Source: an uncultured Methylobacillus sp. (GTDB lineage Bacteria > Pseudomonadota > Gammaproteobacteria > Burkholderiales > Methylophilaceae). Taken from it: 57,762 nucleotides of DNA. Shown piece by piece: positions 20,196 through 29,168 of the stretch. The DNA is taken from NCBI GenBank assembly GCA_946478965.1, contig CAMLDQ010000001.1, forward strand, positions 1 through 57,762. Direction: 5' to 3'. The notes beneath the pieces are model-generated. The model had not been told where the DNA came from. It was given only the letters and a program-made list of their open reading frames with translations, and did not search any database. Made by a program: the position numbers and the translations under genes. Numbering within the stretch: the stretch's first letter is position 1; each line of letters begins with the position of its first letter.

Positions 20196-20853
20196 GTTCC
20201 AGCAGGTAGCCCAGGCCGCGGATGGTACGGATGCGGATGTCGGAGGTTTCCAGTTTCTTTCTCAGCCGGTGCACGTAGACCTCGATCGCATTGTCACCGA
20301 TGTCCTCGTCCCAGTTGCACAAACGTTCGAGGATATGCTCCTTGCCGACCACCTTCCCGGCTCGCAGCATGAGAATCTCAAGCAGAGCCAGCTCGCGGGC
20401 GGACAGCATCAGGGGCTGCCCATCCAGGATGGCGCGTCGCCCGGCAGTGTCCAGTGTCAGCCGTCCCTGTGTGAGCTGCGCACTGGCGCCGAATTGCCCA
20501 CGGCGTATCAGTGCGCGCACGCGCGCTTCCAGCTCGGCGAGTTCGAATGGTTTCGCGATATAGTCATCCGCGCCGAGATCGAGGCCCTTGACGCGATCTT
20601 GCAGGCCGTCACGCGCGGTGAGGATTAGAACGGGAACCTTATCCCCACGCTGGCGCAGGCGACGTAGCACCTCGAAGCCATCCAGCCGCGGCAGGCTGAG
20701 ATCGAGGATGGTCAGGTCATAGGACTGCGCACTGAGCATGCGGTCGGCTTCCTCGCCATTCCGCGCGCAGTCGACGGCATAACCGGCGCGCGACAGAGAG
20801 CGGTTCAAACCGTCCGCGAGGATGGGGTCGTCTTCAACGATCAGCACACGCAT
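20179..20853 (-). CDS. OmpR/TctD-family response regulator
   Basis: A 224-residue DNA-binding regulator: receiver domain 1-120 with Asp51 as phosphoacceptor (TILDLSLP) and Lys near 101 (IAKPF), then an OmpR-type winged helix (about 125-220). The start at 20853 (MRVLIVEDD) is the family start; 19 upstream in-frame codons back to 20910 lack family similarity and were left out. It is transcribed first, followed by the kinase. Two GTAAGG repeats 11 bp apart lie 16-33 bp upstream and could be an autoregulatory site. Confidence 0.93.
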   Translation of the reverse strand: MRVLIVEDDPILADGLNRSLSRAGYAVDCARNGEEADRMLSAQSYDLTILDLSLPRLDGFEVLRRLRQRGDKVPVLILTARDGLQDRVKGLDLGADDYIAKPFELAELEARVRALIRRGQFGASAQLTQGRLTLDTAGRRAILDGQPLMLSARELALLEILMLRAGKVVGKEHILERLCNWDEDIGDNAIEVYVHRLRKKLETSDIRIRTIRGLGYLLEHARET

Positions 20854-20869
20854 CGGGGCACTATTCCGC

Positions 20870-20886
20870 GTAAGGTTCAGGTAAGG
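20870..20886. repeat. Tandem GTAAGG repeats, candidate response-regulator box
   Basis: GTAAGG occurs at 20870-20875 and again at 20881-20886, an 11-bp period, one helical turn. OmpR-family regulators bind direct repeats with this spacing. The pair lies in the 133 bp intergenic region shared by the response-regulator gene (minus) and the small secreted-protein gene (plus). The assignment is inference from spacing and location. Confidence 0.35.
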
Positions 20887-20986
20887 ATGAAAGCGTATTG
20901 TCCATTTCACGGCGCGCGATTAGGCGATCTGTAGTCGATGCGCCCAGAATGTAACGTCAATTTTAGCTGAATTAGAGGATATAACC

Positions 20987-21235
20987 ATGAACAAGCTGTT
21001 AACCGCTCTGCTCGCCGGTCTGTTTGCCGTTTCCCTGAATGTTTTTGCCGCTGACGCAGCCAAGCCGGCCGATTCTGCCGCGCCCGCTGCCGAGGCTGCC
21101 GTGACCAAGGAAAAGCCGGCTGCTCCCGCCAAGAAGGCACACAAGAAGCACGCCAAGAAGGCAGTCAAGAAAGCAGAAAAGAAGGCTGACGAAGCCGCCA
21201 CTCCGGCGACCCCCGCTGAACCGGCCAAGAAGTAA
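20987..21235 (+). CDS. Small exported Lys/Ala-rich protein, acid-shock (Asr)-like
   Basis: An 82-residue protein with a clear signal peptide (residues 1-21, ending NVFA), then an Ala/Pro-rich part and a Lys/His-rich core (KKAHKKHAKKAVKK). The composition resembles periplasmic acid-shock protein Asr precursors, but also any low-complexity basic peptide, so the family is uncertain. AGAGGATATAACC supplies a ribosome site. It is divergent from a TctD-like regulator, which might control it, and is followed by a strong bidirectional terminator. Confidence 0.72.
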   Translation: MNKLLTALLAGLFAVSLNVFAADAAKPADSAAPAAEAAVTKEKPAAPAKKAHKKHAKKAVKKAEKKADEAATPATPAEPAKK

Positions 21236-21260
21236 GTCCTGATCGGGTTATCGTTTCAGG

Positions 21261-21295
21261 AAAAATCCGGGGCGGGTAACCGCCCCGGATTTTTT
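21261..21295. terminator. Bidirectional intrinsic terminator
   Basis: An 11-bp perfect GC-rich stem (ATCCGGGGCGG at 21265-21275 with its complement at 21280-21290), loop GTAA, preceded by five A and followed by five T. It can stop transcription of the small exported-protein gene (plus) and of xthA (minus); the xthA stop codon lies within the T tract. Confidence 0.92.
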
Positions 21296-22064
21296 ATGCT
21301 GCATCCAGTTCGGCGACTACCGGAGTATGGTCGGACGGGCGCTCCAGCTTGCGCGGCGCCTTGTCGATCCAGCAGGCTTTGCACTTCGCAGCCAGTGGTG
21401 CCGACAGCAGGATGTGGTCGATGCGCAGCCCCAGGTTGCGGCGAAATGCCGCCATGCGGTAATCCCACCAGCTGAAGCTCTTTTCCTCTTGGTCAAAAAG
21501 GCGGAAGGCGTCCGCCAGCTCCATGCCCATCAACTCCCGGAACAGCGCTCGCTCCTGTGGACTGACCAACACCTGGCCTTCCCAGGCGGCCGGGTCGTGC
21601 ACGTCACGATCTTCCGGCGCGATGTTGTAGTCGCCGAGCAGGGCCAGTTTGGGGTAGCGCCGCAGTTCCTCGACCAGCCAGCTTTTCAGCGCATTCAACC
21701 AGGCGAGCTTGTACTGGAATTTGTCCGAATCCAGGCTCTGGCCATTCGGCATGTAGGCGCAGACGATGCGCACGCCGTTGACGGTGGCGGCAATCACGCG
21801 TTTCTGCTCGTCCGGGAAGGCAGGCAGGTTGATACTGACATCCTCCAGGGCATGCCGGCTGACAATGGCGACGCCGTTATAGGTCTTTTGCCCAGCATGA
21901 ATCGCCTGATAGCCGGCCGCAGCGAGTTCCTCGAATGGAAACTTGGCATCTTCCAGCTTGGTTTCCTGCAGGCACAGCACATCCGGCTGGTTGGCGGCAA
22001 GCCAGTCCAGCACATGCGGCAGGCGAACTTTCAGGGAATTGACATTCCAGGTCGCGATTTTCAT
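21294..22064 (-). CDS. xthA: Exodeoxyribonuclease III
   Basis: AP endonuclease and 3'-5' exonuclease of base-excision repair, exonuclease-endonuclease-phosphatase fold. The 256 residues begin MKIATWNVNSLKVRL, with Asn7 and the metal-binding Glu of CLQETKLED. Further on are LLGDYNIAPEDRDVHDP (active-site Asp and Asn) and a C-terminal SDHTPVVAEL with catalytic Asp-His. The ATG overlaps the oligopeptidase stop by one base, implying coupled translation from prlC. Confidence 0.96.
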   Translation of the reverse strand: MKIATWNVNSLKVRLPHVLDWLAANQPDVLCLQETKLEDAKFPFEELAAAGYQAIHAGQKTYNGVAIVSRHALEDVSINLPAFPDEQKRVIAATVNGVRIVCAYMPNGQSLDSDKFQYKLAWLNALKSWLVEELRRYPKLALLGDYNIAPEDRDVHDPAAWEGQVLVSPQERALFRELMGMELADAFRLFDQEEKSFSWWDYRMAAFRRNLGLRIDHILLSAPLAAKCKACWIDKAPRKLERPSDHTPVVAELDAA

Positions 22065-24100
22065 CAGGCGGTTTCGGTCATGCCGTTATGACGCAGCAGG
22101 GCATCGATGGTCGGTTCGCGGCCGCGGAAGGCGACGAAGGACTCCAGTGCCGGACGTGCGCCACCCTGGGCGAGAATCTCGCTCCAGAAGCGGTGGCCGG
22201 TTTCTTCGCTCAATATGCCGTTCTCCTCGAACAGGCTGTAGGCGTCGGCGGACAGGACTTCCGCCCATTTGTAGCTGTAGTAGCCGGCCGCATAGCCGCC
22301 GGCGAAAATGTGCGAGAAGTTGTTGGGGAAGCGGTTCCATTGGGGCGGGCGTACTACGGCGACTTCGTCGCGCACGGTTTCCAGCAGCTGCAGCGGCGAC
22401 AATTCGCCGGTGGGATCGAAATCGCTGTGCAACAGCATGTCGAACAGCGAGAACTCGATCTGGCGTACGGTCTGCATACCGGCCTGGAAGTTCTTGGCGG
22501 CCACCATTTTGTCGAAAAGCGCGCGCGGCAGGTGTGCGCCGGTGTCCACATGCTTGGTCATGTGGCGCAGCACTTCCCACTCCCAGCAGAAATTTTCCAT
22601 GAACTGGCTGGGCAGCTCGACCGCGTCCCATTCCACGCCCTTGATGCCGGAAACGCCGTAATCCTCGATCCTGGTCAGGAGATGGTGCAGGCCATGGCCG
22701 AATTCGTGGAACAGGGTAATGACTTCGTCGTGCGTGAACAATGCCGGCTTGCCGCCGACCGGGGCCGAGAAATTGCAGGTGAGGAAGGCCACCGGTGTTT
22801 CGATGCCGTGCGACTTGCGCCGCCGCGTGATGGCTTCGTCCATCCATGCGCCGCCGCGTTTGCCGTTGCGCGCATAGAGGTCGAGATAGAACTGGCCGAT
22901 CAGCTGGCCGTCATGTCCGGTGATGTCGTAGAAGCTGACATCATCGTGCCACACCGGCGCCCGGCTTTTCCGCACATGCACGCCGTAGATGGTCTCGACC
23001 ACCTTGAACAGGCCGTGCAGCACTTGCGGCTCGGGGAAATACTGCTTTACCTCCTGGTCGGAGAAAGCATATTTATCCTCGCGCAATTTTTCCGATACGT
23101 AGGCGACATCCCAGGCCTCAAGATCGGGTAATCCCAGTTTTTCGGCGGCGTAGGTCCGCAGTTCCTGCATGTCCTGTTCTGCAAAACGGCGTGCGCGTGC
23201 GGCCAGGGTGCGCAGAAAGTCGAGCACCTGCGGCACCGACTGCGCCATCTTGGTGGCAAGCGATACCTCGGCATAGTTGGCGTAGCCCAGCAATGCGGCC
23301 GATTCTGCACGCAGCTTGAGGATTTGCGTGATCAGGCCGGTGTTGTCCCATTCCGGTTTGCCGAACTCCGAGGCGCGCGTGGCATAAGCGAAATACAGCT
23401 TTTCGCGCAGTGCGCGGTCGTCCGCATACTGCAGTACCGGCATATAGGAGGGGAAGTGCAGCGTGAATTTCCAGCCGGACTTGCCATCCGCTTCGGCCGC
23501 TTCCTGTGCGGCCTGCAGTGCATCTTCGGGAATACCGGCGAGGTCGGCCGCATCTTCGACGCATAGCGCGAAATCATTGGTGTTATCCAGCAGATTCTCC
23601 TCGAACTTGGCCGAGAGCGAGGAGAGTTCTTCCTGGATCGCCTTGAAGCGCGCTTTCTGCTCCGGCGGCAGTTCCGCCCCGCCCAGGCGGAAATCGCGCA
23701 ATTCATGTTCGACGATGGTACGTTGCGAGGCGCTGAGGCTGTCGAAAGCCGCACTGTTGCGTAGAGCGCGGAATTTGGCATAAAGCGCTTCGTTTTGTGC
23801 AAGGTCGGCGTAGAACGCGGTCAGTGTCGGCAAGTTGGCGTTGTAGGCCTCGCGCAGTTCCGGTGTATTGACGACCGCATTCATGTGGGACACCTGGGAC
23901 CAGGCGCGGGAAATACGCTCCTCCAGGTCTTCCAACGGGCGGGCGAAAGACTCCCAGTCCGCCGCTGCCTCGTCCCGGCATAGCGCATCGATCAGCGCAC
24001 GCCCTTCCTCCAGCAATTGCGTGATGGCGGGCGTGACATGCTCGGGGCGTACCTGGTCGAATTGCGGCAGACCGGAGAAATGAAGCAGCGGGTTTTGCAT
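22064..24100 (-). CDS. prlC: Oligopeptidase A (M3 metallopeptidase)
   Basis: Cytosolic zinc peptidase that degrades short peptides, including cleaved signal peptides. The 678 residues match the family. The zinc site HEFGH lies at 465-469 (LFHEFGHGLHHLL), with the third ligand expected in GVEWDAVELPSQFMENF downstream. It is followed directly by xthA with a one-base overlap and preceded by the DUF4870 gene on its far side, all on the minus strand. Confidence 0.95.
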   Translation of the reverse strand: MQNPLLHFSGLPQFDQVRPEHVTPAITQLLEEGRALIDALCRDEAAADWESFARPLEDLEERISRAWSQVSHMNAVVNTPELREAYNANLPTLTAFYADLAQNEALYAKFRALRNSAAFDSLSASQRTIVEHELRDFRLGGAELPPEQKARFKAIQEELSSLSAKFEENLLDNTNDFALCVEDAADLAGIPEDALQAAQEAAEADGKSGWKFTLHFPSYMPVLQYADDRALREKLYFAYATRASEFGKPEWDNTGLITQILKLRAESAALLGYANYAEVSLATKMAQSVPQVLDFLRTLAARARRFAEQDMQELRTYAAEKLGLPDLEAWDVAYVSEKLREDKYAFSDQEVKQYFPEPQVLHGLFKVVETIYGVHVRKSRAPVWHDDVSFYDITGHDGQLIGQFYLDLYARNGKRGGAWMDEAITRRRKSHGIETPVAFLTCNFSAPVGGKPALFTHDEVITLFHEFGHGLHHLLTRIEDYGVSGIKGVEWDAVELPSQFMENFCWEWEVLRHMTKHVDTGAHLPRALFDKMVAAKNFQAGMQTVRQIEFSLFDMLLHSDFDPTGELSPLQLLETVRDEVAVVRPPQWNRFPNNFSHIFAGGYAAGYYSYKWAEVLSADAYSLFEENGILSEETGHRFWSEILAQGGARPALESFVAFRGREPTIDALLRHNGMTETA

Positions 24101-24112
24101 GAATCGAAATTC

Positions 24113-24454
24113 CTAGTTGATGAGGCGTAATGCGAACGGATACCGGTACTGCTCGCCGTTGCTGGTTTTGACTGCGGCCATGATGCATAGCGCCAGATTG
24201 GCGATGATCAGGGCGGGTAGCAGTAGCAGGCCGATCAGGATGAAGGTCGTCGCCCAGGCGACGACGTAGCCGATGAGCACGGTAATCTGGAAATTGAGGG
24301 CTTCGCGTGCCTGTTCTCCGATGAACGGGTTATCGTCCTTTTTCAGCAGCCAGACTACAAGGGACGGGATGAAGCCGAAGAAAATGCCGCCCAGATGGGT
24401 CAGCACCGCGATGTTTTTGTCGTTGGCAGATGTCGTTCCGTTCGTGTCGCTCAT
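24113..24454 (-). CDS. DUF4870 (Tic20-like) membrane protein
   Basis: A 113-residue inner-membrane protein of the DUF4870 family; function unknown. After a short polar N terminus it has hydrophobic segments at about 16-36, 53-75 and 76-95, with the conserved QAREALNFQ motif between the first two. GGGAGAG upstream of the ATG is a good ribosome site. It lies 12 nt before prlC and 18 nt after ptsI on the same strand. Confidence 0.85.
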   Translation of the reverse strand: MSDTNGTTSANDKNIAVLTHLGGIFFGFIPSLVVWLLKKDDNPFIGEQAREALNFQITVLIGYVVAWATTFILIGLLLLPALIIANLALCIMAAVKTSNGEQYRYPFALRLIN

Positions 24455-24472
24455 GATGCTCTCCCTGTGTCG

Positions 24473-26197
24473 TTATTGATTGAGTTTGTCCAGCAAAGGT
24501 TCGATACGATCAATTTCCGCACTCGCCAGGATCTTGCGCGCGCCGCTGACGAGCTTGGGCAGGCTGGATTGCAAGACCTGGTGTTTCACTGCCAGTACAT
24601 GCGCGGGATGCATGGAAAACTGGCGTAGGCCGAGGCCCAGCAACAGCCGGGTCAGCTTGGGGTCGCCTGCCATTTCGCCGCACACCGAAATCGGTGTACC
24701 GACCTTGTTGGCGGCACGGATGCTCATTTCCACCAACTGCAATACGGCAGGATGCAAAGGGTTGTAGAGGTGCGCCACCGAGTCATCGGTGCGGTCGATG
24801 GCAAGCGTGTACTGGATCAGGTCGTTCGTGCCGATGGACAGGAAATCGAGTTCGCGGGCAAAGGCATCGGCTTTCAGCGCGGCGGCCGGCACCTCTATCA
24901 TGCCGCCGATCTGGATGTGTTCGTCGAACGGGATGTTCTGATCGCGCAGGCTGATTTTGGCACGTTCCAGCAGGTGCAGCGCCTGGCGCAGCTCGGACAG
25001 TGTCGACAGCATCGGAATCAGCAGTTTTATCTGGCCGTAGTGTGAAGCGCGCAGAATGGCCCGCAGCTGCGTGTGGAAGATATGTGGCTCGGACAGGCAC
25101 AGGCGGATCGCACGCAGACCCAATGCCGGGTTCGTGCAGGTGCGCGCCTCGTCCGGATTGGCGGGTTTGTCGGCACCGAGATCCAGCGTACGGATCGTGA
25201 CCGGCAGACCTTTCATCGTCTCCGTGACTTTGCGGTAGGCCTCGAACTGCTCCTCCTCGGAGGGCCAATCGCGCCGGTTCATGAACAGGAACTCGGTTCT
25301 GTAGAGGCCGACTCCGGTCGCCCCGACCGCCTTGAGCTGTGCAACATCCTCCGGGATTTCGATGTTGCCGTGCAGCTCGATCAGCGTCCCATCCAATGTC
25401 ACCGCCTTGTTCAGGCGCAAGCGTTTGAGCTTTTGCTGCTCGATCTCCCACTGCTCTTGACGCAGGCGATATTCGGTCAGCGTGTTCTTGTCGGGATTGA
25501 CGACGACGACGCCCTGGTTGCCGTCGACAATGATCATCTCGCCGTCGCGGATCAGGTCGCGCGCCCGATGTAAGGCGACGATAGACGGGATATTCAGGCT
25601 GCGTGCCAGGATCGCCGTATGCGAAGTGATGCCGCCGACATCGGTGATGAAGGCGGCAAACTGATGTTGTTTGAACTGGATCGCGTCCGCCGGCGAGAGG
25701 TCGTGCGCGACCAGGATCATGCCGCTTTCCTGCTTTTCCAGCACGACCTGGCTGGGATGGCCAAGCAGCACCTTGATGACACGTTCGACCACCTGTACGA
25801 CATCGAACTTGCGCTCGCGCAAGTATTCGTCGTCGATGGCCTCGAACTGCTCGACCAGATCGTCCATCTGCTGCTTGAGTGCCCATTCGGCGTTGCAGCG
25901 TTCATCGCGTATCATCTGCTTGGGCACGTCCGACAGCGATTTGTCGCCGAGAATCATCAGATGAGTGCCGACGAAGGAGCCAAGTTCGGCCGGGGCATTG
26001 GCCGGCAGTTGACGACGAATTTCCTCGAGATCGTAGCGGACGGTGTCGACGGCCTGGGCGAAGCGGGCGACTTCGTCCTCGATCAGGTGTGCAGGCATGA
26101 CATAGTGCGCGACTTCAAGTAGCGCGTGTGAAACCAGATGGGCATGGCCGATGGCTATGCCGCCGGAGACGCCGACTCCGTGCATGGTGAAGCTCAT
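24473..26197 (-). CDS. ptsI: PTS enzyme I (PEP-protein phosphotransferase)
   Basis: First enzyme of the phosphotransferase relay: autophosphorylates from PEP and passes phosphate to HPr. The 574 residues fit the family. The phosphohistidine is His193 in GGITSHTAILARS; the C-terminal TIM barrel carries the PEP motif with catalytic Cys in ISVCGEMAGD (near 506). There is no N-terminal GAF, so this is the classical EI rather than EI-Ntr. It is last in EIIA-Man, HPr, EI order on the minus strand. Confidence 0.96.
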   Translation of the reverse strand: MSFTMHGVGVSGGIAIGHAHLVSHALLEVAHYVMPAHLIEDEVARFAQAVDTVRYDLEEIRRQLPANAPAELGSFVGTHLMILGDKSLSDVPKQMIRDERCNAEWALKQQMDDLVEQFEAIDDEYLRERKFDVVQVVERVIKVLLGHPSQVVLEKQESGMILVAHDLSPADAIQFKQHQFAAFITDVGGITSHTAILARSLNIPSIVALHRARDLIRDGEMIIVDGNQGVVVVNPDKNTLTEYRLRQEQWEIEQQKLKRLRLNKAVTLDGTLIELHGNIEIPEDVAQLKAVGATGVGLYRTEFLFMNRRDWPSEEEQFEAYRKVTETMKGLPVTIRTLDLGADKPANPDEARTCTNPALGLRAIRLCLSEPHIFHTQLRAILRASHYGQIKLLIPMLSTLSELRQALHLLERAKISLRDQNIPFDEHIQIGGMIEVPAAALKADAFARELDFLSIGTNDLIQYTLAIDRTDDSVAHLYNPLHPAVLQLVEMSIRAANKVGTPISVCGEMAGDPKLTRLLLGLGLRQFSMHPAHVLAVKHQVLQSSLPKLVSGARKILASAEIDRIEPLLDKLNQ

Positions 26198-26252
26198 CGC
26201 CGCGCTCCTGTACAGGCGGGCTGGTAACCTGCGAGATTGAAACGACGGGGCG

Positions 26253-26522
26253 TCACTCGGGTTCCCCGAAGCGGTTGTTGATCAGTGTGACCAGTGCATC
26301 CAGGGCCTGCTGTTCGTCAGTGCCGCTGGCTTCCAGGGCAACCTTGCTGCCTTTGCTCGCGGCCAGCATCATGACGCCCATGATGCTTTTGGCATTGACG
26401 CGACGGTTATTGCGTTCAAGCCAGATTTCGGAAAGGAACTGGCTGGCAGTCTGCGTCAGCTTGGTTGAGGCGCGGGCATGCAACCCCAGTTTATTGATGA
26501 TTTCGATGTCCTGCCTAACCAT
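26253..26522 (-). CDS. ptsH: Phosphocarrier protein HPr
   Basis: An 89-residue small phosphocarrier. Both regulatory residues are present: His15 (LGLHARAS) for phosphate from EI and Ser46 (AKSIMGVMML) for HPr kinase/phosphorylase, whose gene hprK lies five genes upstream. It overlaps the end of the EIIA gene by 8 nt. Presence of Ser46 together with hprK suggests a working regulatory loop. Confidence 0.96.
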   Translation of the reverse strand: MVRQDIEIINKLGLHARASTKLTQTASQFLSEIWLERNNRRVNAKSIMGVMMLAASKGSKVALEASGTDEQQALDALVTLINNRFGEPE

Positions 26523-26922
26523 GATGAATGCACGCTTCGTGAGTGAAATGAATCACGCCGCCGCAGCCGCCGGCAACTGCTTTTTCGATCAGGATTTCCA
26601 TGGGTTCGTTGCGGTAGGCCAAGGCGCGTACCAGCATCGGCAGGTTGACGCCGGCAATGCCTTCCACGCGCCCCGGTACCAGCAGCTTGCTGGCGAGGTT
26701 GCAGGGGGTTGCGCCGTAAATGTCGGACAACACCAGTACCCCATCGCCGCGGTCCAGTTCGCGCACCAGTTCTTGCGCCTGGGGCAGCATGCTGCTTGGG
26801 TCGTCGTGCACGCTGACGCCGATCTGGCGCAGGCGCGGAGGACGTTCGCCCATGACATGGCTGGCGCAATGGATCAGACTTTCGCCGAGCGTGCCATGGG
26901 CGATGATCAGTATACCTTTCAC
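26515..26922 (-). CDS. PTS EIIA component of the mannose/fructose family
   Basis: A 135-residue EIIA of the mannose (AgaF/ManX-like) type; phosphoacceptor His9 in ILIIAHGTLGES. No EIIB, EIIC or EIID gene is nearby, so transport of a sugar is unlikely to be encoded here and a regulatory role is inferred, as in other betaproteobacteria with EIIA-Man beside ptsH and ptsI. It starts 13 nt after rapZ. Confidence 0.9.
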   Translation of the reverse strand: MKGILIIAHGTLGESLIHCASHVMGERPPRLRQIGVSVHDDPSSMLPQAQELVRELDRGDGVLVLSDIYGATPCNLASKLLVPGRVEGIAGVNLPMLVRALAYRNEPMEILIEKAVAGGCGGVIHFTHEACIHHG

Positions 26923-26935
26923 GGTCTTTCCTTAT

Positions 26936-27784
26936 TCATCTGTCACGTTGATCCAGTTCGCGATGGCGAACCAGAATCTTGGGATGGGTGCTGCTGAAAT
27001 GCTTGGCCAGCCGTTCGGTGAAGTATACCGAGCGGTGCTGTCCACCGGTACAGCCGACGGCTACCGTCAGGTAGCTGCGGTTGTCGCGGATGAAGCAAGG
27101 CAGCCATTTCTCGACGAATCCGTATATATCCTCATACATGGATTGTACCTGCTCGAGATTGTCGAGGAAGTCGACCACGGGCTGGTCACGCCCGGTCAGC
27201 GGTTTCAGGTTCGGTTCGTAGTTCGGGTTGGGCAGGCAGCGAACATCGAAGACATAATCCGCATCGAGCGGGAGGCCATGCTTGAAGCCGAACGAGGTAA
27301 ACATCAGGGTCAACCCTTCTTCTTCCAGCGAGACGAAGTCTTTTACCCATGAACGCAAGGTGTTGGGGCCAAGATTACTCGTATCGATGCGGTGGCCGAG
27401 ATCGCCCAGCTGGGCCAGCATTTCGCGCTCCAGGCGTATGCTTTCCGCCAGGGTGCTGCCGGTGTCGCTCAATGGGTGGCGACGGCGCGTTTCGCTAAAA
27501 CGTTTGACCAGGGTTTCAGTGCTGGATTCCAGAAACAGCACGCGTACATCGCTCCCCCGCGCGCGCAGGCCGGGAATGATGGCAGGCAGCGCTTCCAGGG
27601 TGCTGCTGCGCGTATCGATGCTGACGGCGATCTTTTCCTGTCCTGCTGTACAGAGGTGCTCTGCGGTGTCCGGCAGCAGCGTCGCGGGCAGGTTGTCGAC
27701 GCAGTAGTAGCCGCTGTCTTCCAGTGCCTTCAATACGATGCTTTTGCCGGATCCGGACAGGCCGGTGACGATGATGAGCTGCAT
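26936..27784 (-). CDS. rapZ: RNase adapter protein RapZ (YvcJ family, P-loop NTPase)
   Basis: Nucleotide-binding RNA-regulatory protein; in E. coli RapZ guides decay of GlmZ and so controls glucosamine-6-phosphate synthase. The 282 residues start with Walker A GLSGSGKS (8-15), contain DTRSSTL and end in the conserved CTGGQHRSV segment of the C-terminal domain. The one-base overlap with hprK indicates coupling. The lack of a visible GlmZ/GlmY here leaves its target open. Confidence 0.95.
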   Translation of the reverse strand: MQLIIVTGLSGSGKSIVLKALEDSGYYCVDNLPATLLPDTAEHLCTAGQEKIAVSIDTRSSTLEALPAIIPGLRARGSDVRVLFLESSTETLVKRFSETRRRHPLSDTGSTLAESIRLEREMLAQLGDLGHRIDTSNLGPNTLRSWVKDFVSLEEEGLTLMFTSFGFKHGLPLDADYVFDVRCLPNPNYEPNLKPLTGRDQPVVDFLDNLEQVQSMYEDIYGFVEKWLPCFIRDNRSYLTVAVGCTGGQHRSVYFTERLAKHFSSTHPKILVRHRELDQRDR

Positions 27785-28749
27785 CAGTCGGCGCCCTTGG
27801 CGGCTTTTGCCAGATTGCGCTTCAGCTCACGGTTCTGGCGCTGCATGAATTGACGCGTACTGTCGATGCCGCGCATCTGCAATATCTGGTTGCGAACGGC
27901 GACTTCGACCAGTACCGAAATATTGCGGCCTGCAGCCACCGGGATCACGACCTTCGGGATTTTGACGCCGAGGATTTTTTCGCTCTGCGATTTGATCTTC
28001 AGCCTGTCCATCAGCTGCGGTGCCAAGGATTCCGCCTTTTCCAGCTGCACGATGAAATCCAGCGGCTTGGTCGGCTTGACGGCGTTGTCGCCGAACAGCG
28101 CACGCACGTTCAGGATGCCTAGCCCGCGTACTTCCAGGAAATCCTGCAGCAAGGCCGGGCAGCGGCCTTCCAGACGATCCGGCGCGACCAGGAAGAAGTC
28201 CGTCATGTCATCCGCGATCAGCCGATGGCCGCGCGTGATGAGCTCCAGCGCCAATTCGCTTTTACCGATAGCCGCCTCACCCTTGATGAGGACGCCGAAG
28301 CCCTGGACTTCCATGAACACGCCGTGAAAACTGGCCGATTCGGCTACGGCTTGCGCGAGATAATGGCTAAGGACTTCCATCAGCCACGGACTTTTTTCCG
28401 GGGAAGCAAACAAGGGAGTGTGGCGACGGTCTGCCGCGAGCAGCAGCTCCTCCGGAGTCACCTCCCCATTGGCGACGATGACCGCTGCCAGATCGGTTGA
28501 GAACAGGTTATCGATGGCCTGCCGCATGTTGGCCGGAGAGAGGTTGCGCAGGTAGTCCATTTCCGCGCAACCCAACACCTGCACCCGGTTGGGGTGCACG
28601 AAATTCAGGTGTCCGATCAATGCCAGCGAAGGTTTGGAGACTGTATCGCTGGTCAGCTGGTTGTCGCCACCATTATGCCCTGCCACCCAAGTGAGCTTGA
28701 GTTTGCGCCGGGTATCCTTGAATAGCTGGGAAACGCTGATTTCGGCCAT
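27784..28749 (-). CDS. hprK: HPr kinase/phosphorylase
   Basis: Phosphorylates or dephosphorylates HPr at Ser46. The 321 residues have the N-terminal HprK domain (1-130), a catalytic His142 (FHGVF), a P-loop at 157-164 and the signature [16 protein letters not shown] (206-221). The P-loop reads GEAAIGKS where most homologues have GxSGxGKS, so a Ser-Gly pair is replaced by Ala-Ala; Lys163 and Ser164 are kept. It lies after hpf and before rapZ. Confidence in family is high; catalytic competence is probable. Confidence 0.94.
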   Translation of the reverse strand: MAEISVSQLFKDTRRKLKLTWVAGHNGGDNQLTSDTVSKPSLALIGHLNFVHPNRVQVLGCAEMDYLRNLSPANMRQAIDNLFSTDLAAVIVANGEVTPEELLLAADRRHTPLFASPEKSPWLMEVLSHYLAQAVAESASFHGVFMEVQGFGVLIKGEAAIGKSELALELITRGHRLIADDMTDFFLVAPDRLEGRCPALLQDFLEVRGLGILNVRALFGDNAVKPTKPLDFIVQLEKAESLAPQLMDRLKIKSQSEKILGVKIPKVVIPVAAGRNISVLVEVAVRNQILQMRGIDSTRQFMQRQNRELKRNLAKAAKGAD

Positions 28750-28815
28750 AGCGAACCTGTTCAGACAGTGATGAGCCGGCAGGACATGACGATCATGTCC
28801 GCCGGGTACCGTTGA

Positions 28816-29142
28816 TTACTCAGCCGCCTGATGCTTGATGCCGCCATCGGCACGGTGGTGATCTCCCTGTTTTTCCTTGTGCTTCAGCACCTGGCGGTTG
28901 AGCTTGTCCGCCAGCAGGTCGATTGCGCTGTACATATTGTCATCGGTGCATTCCGCATGCAGGTCATTGCCTGGGACATGCATGGTCGCTTCGACTTTCT
29001 GCTGCAATTTTTCCACCGACAGCGTCACCTTGACGTCGATGACGTTGTCGAAGTGGCCGGTGACGCGTTCCAGCTTCGAGGTGACGTAATCGCGCAGGGC
29101 GGGGGTGATTTCCATGTGATGGCCGGTGAGATTGAGGTTCAT
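28816..29142 (-). CDS. hpf: Ribosome hibernation promoting factor (short HPF/YhbH)
   Basis: Ribosome-associated protein that forms inactive ribosome dimers in stationary phase. The 108 residues fit the short form (family domain 1-95, MNLNLTGHHMEITPALRDYV). It sits directly after rpoN, the near-universal context in proteobacteria. Between it and hprK are only 66 bp, where many relatives carry ptsN; none is found here. Confidence 0.95.
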   Translation of the reverse strand: MNLNLTGHHMEITPALRDYVTSKLERVTGHFDNVIDVKVTLSVEKLQQKVEATMHVPGNDLHAECTDDNMYSAIDLLADKLNRQVLKHKEKQGDHHRADGGIKHQAAE

Positions 29143-29168
29143 GATAGGCTCCTTTGATAAAAACAGCT

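Noticed and set aside
20987..21235. 82-residue Lys/Ala-rich protein as a histone H1-like nucleoid protein
   Set aside because: A clear signal peptide points to export, which argues against a nucleoid role.
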